DNA of 64,000 bases from Eutreptiella sp. 'Long Island Sound 2002' (lineage: Eukaryota; Euglenozoa; Euglenophyceae; Eutreptiales; Eutreptiaceae): the NCBI GenBank assembly GCA_964036045.1, contig OZ038384.1, positions 46,314,851 to 46,378,850 on the forward strand, given 5' to 3'. A model generated the notes under the pieces. It was not told the origin of the DNA. It worked only from the letters and a program-made list of their open reading frames with translations, and made no database searches. This document shows positions 32,642 to 43,900 of the stretch, one piece after another (position 1 is the first letter of the stretch; each line of letters opens with the position of its first letter). The translations under genes and the position numbers were made by a program.

Positions 32642-35070
32642 ATGGCCGTTTCGCCAGATGGTGAGCCTGCAGCAGACAATGGGCAATCTCAAGTGCAATC
32701 CCAGTCTCAAGAGGACCAGGCGAGCACAGAGGGACTTCAAAAGAAGCCTAAGGCCGCACCAAAGAAAAATTCATCATCCTACATCAAGTTATCCGACTGG
32801 GTTACGTCAACGACGAAAATAAAGGTTTGGTGGGATCAGATTATTATCGACCACGACCGAAAATTTGGGCAGGTTAGTAGGATTTCGGATGATCGCGTGC
32901 AACGCCGCTACGACGATCTGAAGGCAGCCCCGCCTGTGGATTACATCCACGATCTTCTTTTTTATAAAGTCACTCATATCTGTGTTGTGGTATTCTTCTC
33001 GATAGTACCGTTTTCGCGTCCGAATTTTCGACCCTGCTACGAATATTCCTGTTGCACAGCCACTCGCTGGGTTCTGTTGGGGGGTCAGCATGTTTACACT
33101 GCTGCCCAAAAACACAAGACCGAATTTGAGATGAAAAATATGGAGACTCCGGATTGGACCCTGGTATTTGGTGGTTATGAAGTCAAACAGGACTGCCCCC
33201 TGCGGACTAGGCGCCGGCTTGCAGGCTTACATGAAATCCAGACCACTGCTGGCTCAGCATCCACCACATCGGAGCGAATGTCCCTACTCCTGGATAGGCT
33301 TGAGGATGAGGATGCCACTGAGTACACCCTGTACCATCACATTACTGTTATGCTTGAAGAGTGTGGTGTTACTGCCGAGGAAGGCGTTGTGGTGTGTTTC
33401 GTTTATTAATTCGGTTTTGTCGGTCGACCTGGCCGAAATTTCGGCCAGCTTCTGTGTTCCACATGTTCTTCTGTGCAGAGTGCTGTTGCCAAACGGTGGG
33501 GTGGCGTTGGGCGTTTGGTGAAATTGGTGGGTCTTGCTTCAGTAGACGCCATGGTAGCCATGGAAAAGCGTGGACTACATCCCGCACTGGGTACGTTCAA
33601 GGAAGTGGAAGGCATCACGCCTGACCGACTTCGCGACATCGTAGGTTACATGGATGGGACAAAAAGTACCCTACCTGGTCTCAAAAAAATTATAAAAGAT
33701 GTTAAAAAGGCCCACATGTGGTCCTGGCACATTCTTCATCCCGAGGCGGTTACCAATGGGCTTGTGAACAACACCAGAGGTATGTTTTGGTCAAACAGGG
33801 GTTTGTATTCGAATAAATCGACCGACCTAGCCGAAATTTCGGCCAGCTTGTGTATCGTTCAACTAATGCACAACAGGAGCCCACCCTGTGACACCACCTG
33901 TCTGCAGCTACACTTGGTACTATCGAGATGGCCAAAAGGCAGTGCGCTATTGCATCACACCTGAAGGTAGCCTATGGCAGTTGGACCTGGACTGAAGAAA
34001 ACCCCTGGCCCCCGTGGTCAGCAGTAATTAAGGCCCCTCTTTGGAAGGAACCCAAATATGAGGGGTTGCGGGGATTGTTGCAGAAGCCTGTTGCTAAGCC
34101 TGTTTGTGAAAAATCTGATACTAGTCTGGTCAGTATCCAGTATGCTAGGGAGTCCCTCGTTGAGTCAAGCACATGCAAACTCATTGCAGAGTCAGGCCGT
34201 GTGGAACTGATGGCAATGCGTTGTGGAGTCCCTGTTCCCAGTATCATTATTTCACTGCCCTTTGCTTCTTGTGTCATTGAGGTGCCCCGCCTCTATACAG
34301 CTGGTTTGCATAACCTGGTTGCGCAGCTGCTTTTGTCCGGTGTGCCTGTGTTCATTGCGGGTGAGTTTGCTGATGTGAAAGCCACTGTTGCTGCTTTGAA
34401 GGCCACTGTGGCTGAGGATATGTATCAGTGTGATGTTGCAATTTACAATTTGTCAAGCAAGACCCCGCTGTACACTTCTACGTCCCATCTGGTTTCCATT
34501 TGTTCTGCCACTGCCTTTGATAACAGGCTGCCCCGTTACGTGGCTTTTACTGAAGGACCCATGTCGTCTGTGATGCCTGTTGAGATATTCTCATTTCTTT
34601 TGAGCCTGGTTCCGGTCCCAGAACGGGCAGGCAACTGGTTTTTGCTGGGGACTCTGTCTGTGTATTTTGCAAGCATGATGTCTACGAGGTTTTCCAAGGA
34701 CTGTAATGTTGTGTGTGCCCTTTTGGCTGAGGAGACTGTTGTGCCTGATGAGTTTGTTCAGTCCATCAGAGCAGCTATCACCAACGCCGACACGTGCCCC
34801 CCCAAGTCATGGGAGGATGTGTACCACGACTTGGGGGCAGGTTTTCCGATGGATGGTTTTGGGGTTAGGTATGTAGATGAGGATCCTCAGGAGCAAGATG
34901 GGGAGGCAGAGTCGCAACCAGAGCCACACACTCCAAAGAAGAAACCCAAAACTGCCCTTGCCCCCTCACCCAGTGGCATGCAGTCCTCCTCAGGCACTGT
35001 TGCCCCTACTGGCAAAGGTACGAATACTTTTGTGAATCATTTTTCACCATCCCAGGGTGGAAACACATAG
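32642..35070 (+). CDS. 711-aa spliced element protein with ParB-like motif
   Basis: Four exons (32642-32981, 33060-33391, 33479-33779, 33908-35070) join in frame to 711 codons plus TAG. Start chosen: ATG 32642, the first in frame before a Gln/Ser-rich leader. Residues about 40-60 are Lys-rich. RYDDLKAAPPVDYIHDLLFY is followed by RWVLLGGQHVYTAAQ (about 116-130); GGQHxxxAA fits the GExRxxAA nucleotide-binding box of ParB/RepB-type domains. A helical middle follows. Near residue 567, GNWFLLGTLSVYFASMM looks like a Rossmann-type beta-Gly-alpha turn, so a degenerate methyltransferase fold is possible. The C-terminus is acidic then Pro/Lys-rich. ParB proteins bind palindromic parS sites; this element carries many palindromes. 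After the TAG the frame stays open for 34 basic codons to TAA at 35173-35175. Confidence 0.7.
32982..33059 (+). other. Intron 1 of the 711-aa gene (78 bp)
   Basis: GTGTTGTGG...TTGCACAG, phase 1. The frame happens to be open through it, but the encoded VVVFFSIVPFSRPNFRPC is unlike its neighbours, and splicing gives a smooth FYKVTHISTRWVLLGG junction. It holds a degenerate palindrome GTCCGAATTTTCGACC (33018-33033), three mismatches from the core. Confidence 0.6.
33392..33478 (+). other. Intron 2 of the 711-aa gene (87 bp), with palindrome
   Basis: GTGTGTTTCG...TTCTGTGCAG, phase 0, with an in-frame stop (TAA at about 33407), so splicing is required. The perfect core palindrome occupies 33431-33446 in the middle. 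Confidence 0.75.
33780..33907 (+). other. Intron 3 of the 711-aa gene (128 bp), with palindrome
   Basis: AGAG|GTATGT...CTGTCTGCAG|CT, phase 1, needed to connect two frames. The palindrome AGCCGAAATTTCGGCC is at 33829-33844, preceded by CGACC as in intron 2. Confidence 0.8.
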
Positions 35071-35213
35071 TCACAGAACTCTGCCACTGCCAAGCCTGGT
35101 GCTGCAGCCCCTGCCAAGCCTCCTGCTAACACAGGTGCTAAGAAGCCCCGTGCATCTGGTCTGCGCAAGCGCTAATGCCAGTCGTGCTGCTTATATTGCC
35201 TGTCAGTATGAAG

Positions 35214-35539
35214 TCTGGCCGAAATTTCGGCCAGCATGCAGTCCTCAGCCTCTTCAGCCTTTTATTATTGTGTTTTCCCATAGGCACTGCAAAAGTCTGC
35301 TTTGATTCGTCAGGTGGCAAGTATTTGCTTGTAATTGAGTATATTATGTTGCACACCCTGTTCAAATGTCACTGCTCCTGTGTTCCTTGCTCATGTCTAC
35401 TGTCTTAGGTACCCATGTCAGTGATCATATTCGGAGTTTCGATGGACGTGGCCGAAATTTCGGCCAGCTTAGGCCTGTCTGTCAAATAGGACGATGTGTT
35501 TGGACATTTTTCGAAGAGCTGGCCGAAATTTCGGCCAGG
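35214..35539. promoter_or_regulatory. Right palindrome cluster (three copies)
   Basis: Cores at 35217-35232, 35450-35465 and 35521-35536; the last two are 71 bp apart. They lie between the stop of the second gene and the right terminus, mirroring the left cluster. From 35540 to 35933 the element is AT-rich with a C12 run (about 35684) and no gene. Confidence 0.7.
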
Positions 35540-35933
35540 TTGGTTAAAATAGGAAATACAAGTACATGCTTTGGGATAGTTTTCTGTGTGCTTCAATGAA
35601 AGGTATGTTTGGGGTTCCCTCATCTGTGGTGTATAGGGGGGTTCTGTGATCAACCTGGAACGAAGGGGAGAGAAAAATAGGCAGCCCCCCCCCCCCACAC
35701 TGGAATGCAGTGGTCTAAATGTAAAACAACACTATATTTTGGTGATTGAATGTCTTTATTTTGAAAATCTGTGTGTTTCCAGAAATGCAAATAATGGCAT
35801 ATATTTGAAATACACACCTTGTTTTTGCATGTTGCCACCAGGGGGGTTTGGATACCCAAAAAATAACACCCCTTTTCACGTACTTTTCCCCTCATTACAA
35901 CATGGACTTCCGTGGGCCATAGCGCCAGGTGGG

Positions 35934-35957
35934 GGGTGGGCAACTTGTGACGCCTAA
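35934..35957 (-). repeat. Right terminal inverted repeat
   Basis: GGGTGGGCAACTT, then GT, then GACGCCTAA; the inverse of the left end with two central mismatches. Followed directly by GTGCTAC (35958-35964). Confidence 0.9.
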
Positions 35958-35964
35958 GTGCTAC

Positions 35965-36425
35965 AACCTCAAATTGATTCACTGCAGTCTTGCACATAGA
36001 CGTAGACTCCATGCCGTGAATCATAGGACGGTCTACACCCTTCAATGATTCAGCGTAGCCCCTGAAGATGGATGTACACCCCGCACCGTGAATCATGGGA
36101 CGTGCTACAACCTCAAATGATTCACCGCACCCTTGCACATAGACGTAGACTCCATGCCGTGAATCATGGGAGGGTCTGCTCCCTTCAAGGATTCACCGCA
36201 GCCCCTGTAGATGGATGTAGACCCCGTGCAGTGGACCATGCAAGGGTCTACACCCGTCAAGCATTCACTGCAGCGCCTGTAGACTAGTGTACACCTCATG
36301 CAGTGAATTATGGGAGGGTCTATACGCTTCAATCATTGACCGCAACCGCTGCAAATGGGTGTAGACACCATGCAGTGAACCACCGGAGGGTCTACACCCC
36401 TCAAAAATTCACCGCAGCCCCTGTA
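35965..36425 (+). repeat. 72-bp array D (right part of the interrupted array) with empty-site unit
   Basis: Starts with the last 11 bases of the interrupted unit, then about six units in array A orientation. The unit at 36047-36118 has the same variants as the interrupted one (GATTCAGCG, GATGTACACCCCGCAC, GGGACGTGCTACAACCTC) and shows GTGCTAC once: the pre-insertion state. Confidence 0.85.
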
Positions 36426-36638
36426 GTTTAGCACAAACGAAGGCGCATAAGCACAGACACGAAAGCAGGCAAACAACTCGACAGTGTGCCACCTCCCATG
36501 GGTCTGGTTCATGCCACCCCTTCACGAATACATACCCACATAACTTGTCCCATACGGATCAAACAGGTGGGCCACGCCCACCACCAGCCGCAGGGAGCCT
36601 TGCACCAATACATATGGGAGGTGTCTGCCTTCATGCAG

Positions 36639-36890
36639 TCAATGCCTGCTGATCATCAAGTGGACGGTGCCCAGTTGGTACACCACCCGCCACTTGTCCG
36701 AGCACATGTGGTGCTGGCCCGGTGGCTTGACGTTGGGGGTGCCCTCGGGGCGGAAAGCCTGGGCAGGCCTCCCGTTTAGGCGTCGCGCAATGTGGAGCGC
36801 GGCGTCCCACAGCACCGTGGGCGTAAGGGCCTCAGGGACGTCCACCTGGAAAGAAAGCTTTGCCGCCGTCGCCAGCAGCACCCGACGCAC
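36639..36890 (-). pseudogene. Possible copia-like polyprotein fragment
   Basis: On the minus strand an 83-codon stretch includes VPEALTPTVLWDAALHIARR followed by LNGRPAQAF. This resembles the C-terminal side of Ty1/copia integrase cores (the W-x-EA...A..L.NR.P pattern). Upstream and downstream parts of such a polyprotein are missing, so it is at best a short relic between two 72-bp arrays. The remainder of 36426-36915 holds nothing recognisable. Confidence 0.35.
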
Positions 36891-36919
36891 CGGTCGGCGG
36901 GCAAACAGGCCGCGGAGGG

Positions 36920-37375
36920 CTACACTACTGTATAGGGGCTGCAGTGAATGCTCGAGGGGTGTAGACCCCTCAATTATTCACCGCATGAGGTCTCCACTAG
37001 TCTACGGGGGCTGCGGTGAATCCTTAAGGTCTCCCACGATTTCGCGCATGGGGTCTACACTAGTCTACAGGGGCTGCGGTGAATCCTAGAAGGGGCTAGA
37101 CCGGTCAACGATTCACCGCATGAGGTCCAGACCCACCTGCGGGGGCTACGGTGAATCCTTGACGGGGGTAGACCCATGATTTCCGCATGCCGTCTAGATC
37201 CTTTTACAGGGGCTGCGGTGAATCCTTGAACGGTCCAGACCCCTCAACGATTCACGGCATGAGGTCTGCAGTAGTCTACACGCGCTGTGGTGAATGCTTG
37301 ACGGGTGTAGACCCTTGCATGATTTGCCGCATGGGGTCTACACCCATTTGCAGGACCTGCCGTGAAACATTGAAG
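36920..37375 (-). repeat. 72-bp hairpin-rich array E
   Basis: About six units in array B orientation, i.e. opposite to array D only about 500 bp away, so arrays D and E form a large inverted arrangement around 36426-36919. Confidence 0.8.
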
Positions 37376-37385
37376 GTTTGTTTTC

Positions 37386-37600
37386 GAGGGGGGGGGGGTA
37401 CTCCTCGGTTGTGGACGCCAACCACCCCCCCAACTAACTGTTGGCCATAGGCCCCGGGGGGGGGGGGGGGGGGGGGGTGGGAGGGGCGGTTTTGGGGGGG
37501 GGCGATGGGGAGGCTCTAGGTTGGGTTTTGCCCCGCGGCGGGGGGGTCCGTGAGGGTGGGTTGGGGGGGGGAGGGCAGGTGCGGCGATTCGGGAGGTACA
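37386..37600. repeat. G-rich low-complexity tract
   Basis: Runs of 9 to about 21 G separated by short words (37389-37398, 37456-37476, 37494-37502, 37564-37572). Strong G-quadruplex potential on the + strand; the ORFs here are compositional. Confidence 0.75.
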
Positions 37601-37689
37601 TGGCCTCAAGGCCAAATGTTGGTCCATCACAGGCCCCCTACCTCGCCTTGCCCTCCCTCTGACCATACCATCACCCTAACCATTGCGGC

Positions 37690-37941
37690 GAACTGGTTCA
37701 ACCATGCCAACTTTGTTAATTAGACTGAACAAGATCCCCAAAAGTTCATTCATGGCTATTTTTGCCACAGCATTGCTCTCCATTTTGGACCCCAACCATA
37801 TTTTTGACCCTAGCCTAGGGTTAGAGCTAAGGTTAGCGTTAGGGCTAGGGTCACCGAGCCGGTGCAACCAGTCTTGGTTTTATAACCCTTTTTAGTGTCT
37901 AGGGTGGACGTACCAGGTTTAGCAGCAGCAGCAGCAGCAGC

Positions 37942-37972
<31 letters not shown>

Positions 37973-40900
37973 GCACGCACGAAAGGGGTAAAAATCAGAA
38001 CTCCGTCATGGTGCTTTGGAATTAGTTGAAATTTTGGTGCATGATACCTATGGCTGTGAAGTACAATCACATAAAGTTTGAGCGAGAAACTCAACGGTGG
38101 CGGCCTGGAACGGGATTCGCAACTGGCGGACCTCAGTTTCAAAAACTGCAGTTTAGGGCCAAAAACAGCCATTTTTGGGCCAAAAAAGCCTTGGAACACA
38201 TTCAAAACGGCCAAAGGAAGGGGAACGGTGGGTACATCCCACGTGCGGCTTGATTTCCCCGTGTCAAGGAGCTCTTTGCGGCCCTCTAACTCCATGATAT
38301 GTCCCGGAAACGGCCCAAAAAGGCCCCCATAAGCACTAAATGCTGACAGCCACAACCCAAGAATAGGCCATATCTTTGGCTACATGGCTCAAAATGCGAT
38401 TCCGAGGGCACCTACTCCACCCGCCACCCCCCACTTTGTGTGGTCTCCACCACTCAGAGTTGCCCAAACGGACGCCTTGACCCCAATACTTAGGCCCACT
38501 AGGCTGCGGCAAGGTGGAAGCTCAAGCCCAAACTGGTGGGTGCCCGAATGGGTCAATAGGGTCCAGTAGGGGCAAAAAGATGACTTTACTCAAAAATGAT
38601 CCTAGACCATGTGCAACGCTAAAACAAGTGTTTTTGGACCGTTTTGAGCTTGTGGTGGCCCATTTTGGTCCTCGGAAAAATCGCAAAATGCCTTGAAAAT
38701 GGGCTCTTTTGGGACCAAAAATGGGTCAAAAACGCATCTTTCCAAACCTCATCCTAGACTACTTGGGGTGCACAAACGGGTGAAATGAGCCCATTTTGAG
38801 CCCATTTTGGGGCATTTTGGCCCCTCAGAAGTCCAAAAAGCCTTGAAAGTGGGCCTCGTGGTTATGGAGTTCACTTGCAATCTGATTTTACTTTGTCAGG
38901 ATCCCAATATTCAGTCTTGATTAGGGTCACCGAGCTGGTGGAACCAGTCTTGGTTTTATAACCCTTTTTAGTGTCTAGGGTGGACCTACAAGGTTTAGCA
39001 AGAGCAGCAAGCAGCAGCACGCGTGAAATGGGGAAAAGTCAGAATTCCGTTGTGGTGCTTTGGATTTGGTTGAATTTTTGGTGCATGATACCTATGGGTG
39101 TGAAGTACAATCACACAAAGTTTGAGCGAGAAACTCAACGGCGGCGGCCGGGAACGGGATTCGCAAGTGGCGGACCTCAGTTTCAAAAACTGCAGTTTAG
39201 GGCCAAAAACAGCCATTTTTGGGCTCAAAAAGCCCCGGAACACATTCAAAACAGTCAAACGAAGGGAAACGGTGGGTACACTGCACGTGCGGCTTGACTT
39301 CCCCGTGTCAACAAGCTCTTTGCGGCCCTCTAACTCCATGATATGTCCCGGAAACGGCCCAAAAAGGCCCCCACAAGCTCTAAATGCCAACAGCCACAAA
39401 CCAAGAAAAAGCCATATCTTTGGCTACATGGCTCAAAATGCGATTCCGAGGGCACCTGCTCCACCCGCAACCCCCCACTTTTTGTGGTCTCCACCACTCA
39501 GAATTGCCCAAATGGACGCCTAGACCCCAATACCTAGGCCCACTAGGCAGCTGCAAGCTGCAAGCTCAAGCCCAAACACGTGGGTGCCCAAATGGGTCAA
39601 CAGCGTCTAGTAGGGGCAAAAAGATGACTTTACTCAAAAATGATTCTCGACCATGTGCGACTCTAAAACAGGTGTTTTTGGACCGTTTTGAGGTTGTGGT
39701 GGCCCATTTTGGTCCTGCGAAAATCCCAAAATGCCTTGAAAATGGGCTATTTTGGGACCAAAAATGGGTCAAGAATGGGTCAAAAACGCATTTTTCCAAA
39801 CCTCACCGAAGACCATTTGGGGTGCACAAACGGGTGAAGTCAGCCTATTTTGAGCCCATTTTGGGGCATTTTGGCCCCTCAGCAGTCCAAAAAGCCTTGA
39901 AAGTGGGCCTCGTGGTGATGAAATTCACTTGCAAGCTGATTCCACTTTGTCAAGAGCCATCAATGTGTGAGTCATTCTTGATGTCCCTCTCCCCCACTAG
40001 CTCGGTCCCAGTATTCAGTCTTGAATAGGGTTAGGGCCAGGGTTAGGGCTACGGTCACCGAGCTGGTGGAACCAATCTTGGTTTTATAACCCTTTTTAGT
40101 GTCTAGCGTGGACCTACCACGTTTAGCAGCAGCAAGCAAACAGCTAGCAAGCAGCAGCACGCGCGAAATGGGTAAAAATCAGAATTCCCTCGTGGTGCTT
40201 TGGATTTGGTTGAAATTTTGGTGCATGATACCTATGGGTGTGAAGTACAAGCACACAAAGTTTGAGCGAGACAGTCAACGGTGGCGCCCGGCAGCCGTAT
40301 TCGCAAGTGGCGGACCTCCGTTTCAACATCTGTCCAAAATGGCTAGAGAATACCTTTTTTTGGGCAGTTTGGGTGGCTAGGATACGCGTGAAGGGGTCCA
40401 TGTGCATTGCAAGTAACCTAAATGCTAAACAAACACCTTTCATCATCGTTTAGTGTGTCATGTACCCGATTAGGGGCCTCAACGACTTCTTTTTGGGCCC
40501 AAAATACCGCAAAATCAGCCTGAAAAGCACCCTTTTTGCATACCTTTTCAAATCACACCTTCTCGTGCCGTGTTTAATAGCCATGAATTGCATTGGGCAC
40601 CCTTGTGGTGATCAATAACGATGAATGGGATCATTTTGAAGCCTTTTCCACATTGTCATCACCCTTCAATGCCCCATTTTGGCACCGCAGAGTGGTGTTC
40701 AGCGCGCACGGTGCACGCGCTAGGGTAGGGTTACATGGGTCATCTGTGGGTCCAAAAATGGCCCAAAATTATTTTTTCCAAATTTGTTCCTGGACCCCTT
40801 GGGGTGCTCAAACAAGTGTTTTTGGCCCGTTTTGAGCCCACGGTGGCCCGTTATGACGCTCCACAATTCCAAAAAGCCTTGAAAATGGGCTTTAGGTTTA

Positions 40901-43900
40901 GCAGCAACAAGCAGCAGCAAGCAGGAGCAGCACACGCGAAACCAATTCTGAACAAGATTCCCCCAATTTCGTTCATGGCTACTTTTGCCACATCATTGCT
41001 CTCCATTTTGGACCCCAACACTCACTCTGAGCCTAGCCTAGGGTGAGAGCTAGGGCTAGGGTTAGGGCTAGGGTCCACGAGCTGGTGGAACCAGTCTTGG
41101 TTTTATAACCCTTTTTAGTGTCTAGGGTGGACCTACCAGGTTTAGCAGCAGCAGCACCATCAAGCAGCAAGCAGCAAGCAGCAAGTAGCAGCACGCGCGA
41201 AATGGGTAAAAATCAGAATTCCGTCGTGGGGCTTCGGATTCGGGTGAAATTTTGGTGGATGATACCTATGGATGTGAAGTACAATCACACAAAGTTTGAG
41301 CGAGAAACTCAACGGTGGCGGCCGGGAACGGGATTCGCAAGTGGCTACCTCAATTTCAAAAACTGCAGTTTAGGGCCAAAATCAGCCATTTGTGGGCCAA
41401 AAAAGCCCCGGAACACATTCAAAACAGTCAAACGAAGGGAAACGGTGGGTACACTCCACGTGCGGCTTGACTTCCCCGTGTCAACGAGCTCTTTGTGGCC
41501 CTCTAACTCCATGATATGTCCCGGAAACGGGCCAACAAGGCCCCCACAAGCTCTAAATGCCGACAGCCACAAACCAAGAAAAAACCATATCTTTGGCTAC
41601 ATGGCTCAAAATGCGATTCCGAGGGCACCTGCTCCACCCGCAACCCCCCACTTTTTGTGGTCTCCACCACTCAGAATTGCCCAACGTACGCCTAGACCCC
41701 AATACCTAGGCCCACTAGGCAGCTCAAGCTGCAAGCTCAAGCCCAAACAAGTGCGTGCCCAAATGGGTCAACAGGGTCCAGTAGGGGCAAAAAGATGACT
41801 TTACTCAAAAATGATTCTCGACCATGTGCGACTCTAAAACAGGTGTTTTTGGGCCGTTTTGAGGTTGTGGTGGCCCATTTTGGTCCTGCGAAAATTCCAA
41901 AATGCCTTGAAAATGGGCTGTTTTGGGACCAAAAATGCGTCAAAAATGGGTCAAAAACGCATTTTTCCAAACCTCATCGAAGACCATTTGGGGTGCACAA
42001 ACGGGTGAAGTGAGCCTATTTTGAGCTCATCTTGGGGCATTTTGGCCCCTCAGCAGTCCAAAAAGCCTTGAAAGTGGGCCTCGCGGTGATGAGGTTCACT
42101 TGCAAGCTGATTCCACTTTGTCAAGAGCCATCAATGTGTGAGTCATTCTTGATGTCCCTCTCCCCCACTAGCTCGGTCCCAGTATTCAGTCTTGAATAGG
42201 GTTAGGGCTAGGGTTAGGGCTACGGTCACCGAGCTGGTGGAACCGATCTTGGTTTTATAACCCTTTTTAGTGTCTAGGGTGGACCTACCACGTTTAGCAG
42301 CAGCAAGCAAACAGCTAGCAAGCAGCAGCACGCGCGAAATGGGTAAAAATCAGAATTCCGTCGTGGTGCTTTGGATTTGGTTGAAATTTTGGTGCATGAT
42401 ACCTATGGCTCTGAAGTACAAGCACACAAAGTTTGAGCGAGACAGTCAACGGTGGCGCCCGGCAGCCGGATTTGCAAGTGGCGGACCTCCGTTTCAACAT
42501 CTGTCCAAAATGGCCAGAGAATACCTTTTTTTGGGCGGTTTGGGTGGCTAGGATACACGTGAAGGGGTCCATCTGCATTGCAAGTAACCTAAATGCTAAA
42601 CAAACACCTTTCATCATCGTTTAGTGTGCCATGTACCCGATTAGGGGCCTCAACGACCTCTATTTGGGCCCAAAATACCGCAAAATCAGCCTGAAAAGCA
42701 CCCTTTTTGCATACCTTTTCAAATCACACCTTCTCGTGCCGTGTTTTATAGCCATGAATTGCATTGGGCACCCTTGTGGTGATTAATAACGATGAATGGG
42801 ATCATTTTGAAGCCTTTTCCACATTGTCATCACCCTTCAATGCCCCATTTTGGCACCGCAGAGTGGTGTTCAGCGCGCACGGTGCACGCGCTAGGGTAGG
42901 GTTACATGGGTCATCTGTGGGTCCAAAAATGGCCCAAAATTATTTTTTCCAAATTTGTTCCTAGACCCCTTGGGGTGCTCAAACAAGTGTTTTTGGCCCG
43001 TTTTGAGCCCATAGTGGCCCGTTATGACGCTCCACAATTCCAAAAAGCCTTGAAAATGGGCTTTAGGTTTAGCAGCAGCAAGCAGCAGCAAGCAGGAGCA
43101 GCACACGCGAAACAAGTTGTGAACCAGATCCCCCCAATTTTCGTTCATGGCTACTTTTGCCACATCATTGCTCTCCATTTTGGACCCCAACACTCACTTT
43201 GACCCTAGCCTAGGGTGAGAGCCAGGGCTAGGGTTAGGGCTAGGGTCCACGAGCTGGTGGAACCAGTCTTGGTTTTACAACCCTTTTTAGTGTCTAGGGT
43301 GGACCTACCAGGTTTAGCAGCAGCAGCACCATCAAGCAGCAAGCAGCAAGCAGCAAGTAGCAGCACGCGCGAAATGGGTAAAAATCAGAATTCCGTCGTG
43401 GGGCTTCGGATTCGGGTGAAATTTTGGAGGATGATACCTATGGATGTGAAGTACAATCACACAAAGTTTGAGCGAGAAACTCAACGGTGGCGACCGGGAA
43501 CGGGATTCGCAAGTGGCTACCTCAGTTTCAAAAACTGCAGTTTAGGGCCAAAATCAGCCATTTGTGGGCCAAAAAAGCCCCGGAACACATTCAAAACAGT
43601 CAAACGAAGGGAAACGGTGGGTACACTCCACGTGCGGCTTGACTTCCCCGTGTCAACGAGCTCTTTGCGGCCCTCTAACTCCATGATATGTCCCGGAAAC
43701 GGCCCAACAAGGCCCCCAAAAGCTCCAAATGCCGACAGCCACAAACCAAGAATGGGCCATATCTTTGGCTACATGGCTGAAAATGCGATTCCGAGGGCAC
43801 CTGCTCCACCCGCAACCCCCCACTTTTTGTGGTCTCCACCCCTCAGAATTGCCCAAACGGACGTCTAGACCCCAAAACCTAGGCCCACTAGGCAGGTGGG

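Larger units (their letters stand above)
29477..35957 (+). mobile_element. Intact-looking DNA transposon with palindrome arrays
   Basis: A 6,481-bp insertion with terminal inverted repeats. The left end begins TTAGGCGTC-GT-AAGTTGCCCACCC. The right end is its complement with AC in place of GT: 22 of 24 positions match. It is flanked by GTGCTAC repeats and sits inside one 72-bp array unit; removing it plus one GTGCTAC restores the unit (73 bp, one extra T) and the array register. An adjacent unit (36047-36118) preserves the empty site. It carries two genes on the + strand: an intronless 738-codon ORF and a four-exon gene of 711 codons. Twelve GGCCGAAATTTCGGCC palindromes occur in its non-coding DNA. 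No known transposase superfamily is identified with certainty. Open frames and clean ends suggest recent activity. Confidence 0.9.

Noticed and set aside
24606-35175. Alternative genetic code with TAA/TAG as Gln
   Set aside because: The 738-aa ORF and both long host exons contain many Gln codons and none is TAA or TAG; the retroelement is clearly decayed by frameshifts too.
29477-35957. Polinton-like virus or integrated giant-virus fragment
   Set aside because: No capsid, packaging ATPase, polymerase or protease is visible; the size, ends and two-gene content fit a DNA transposon.
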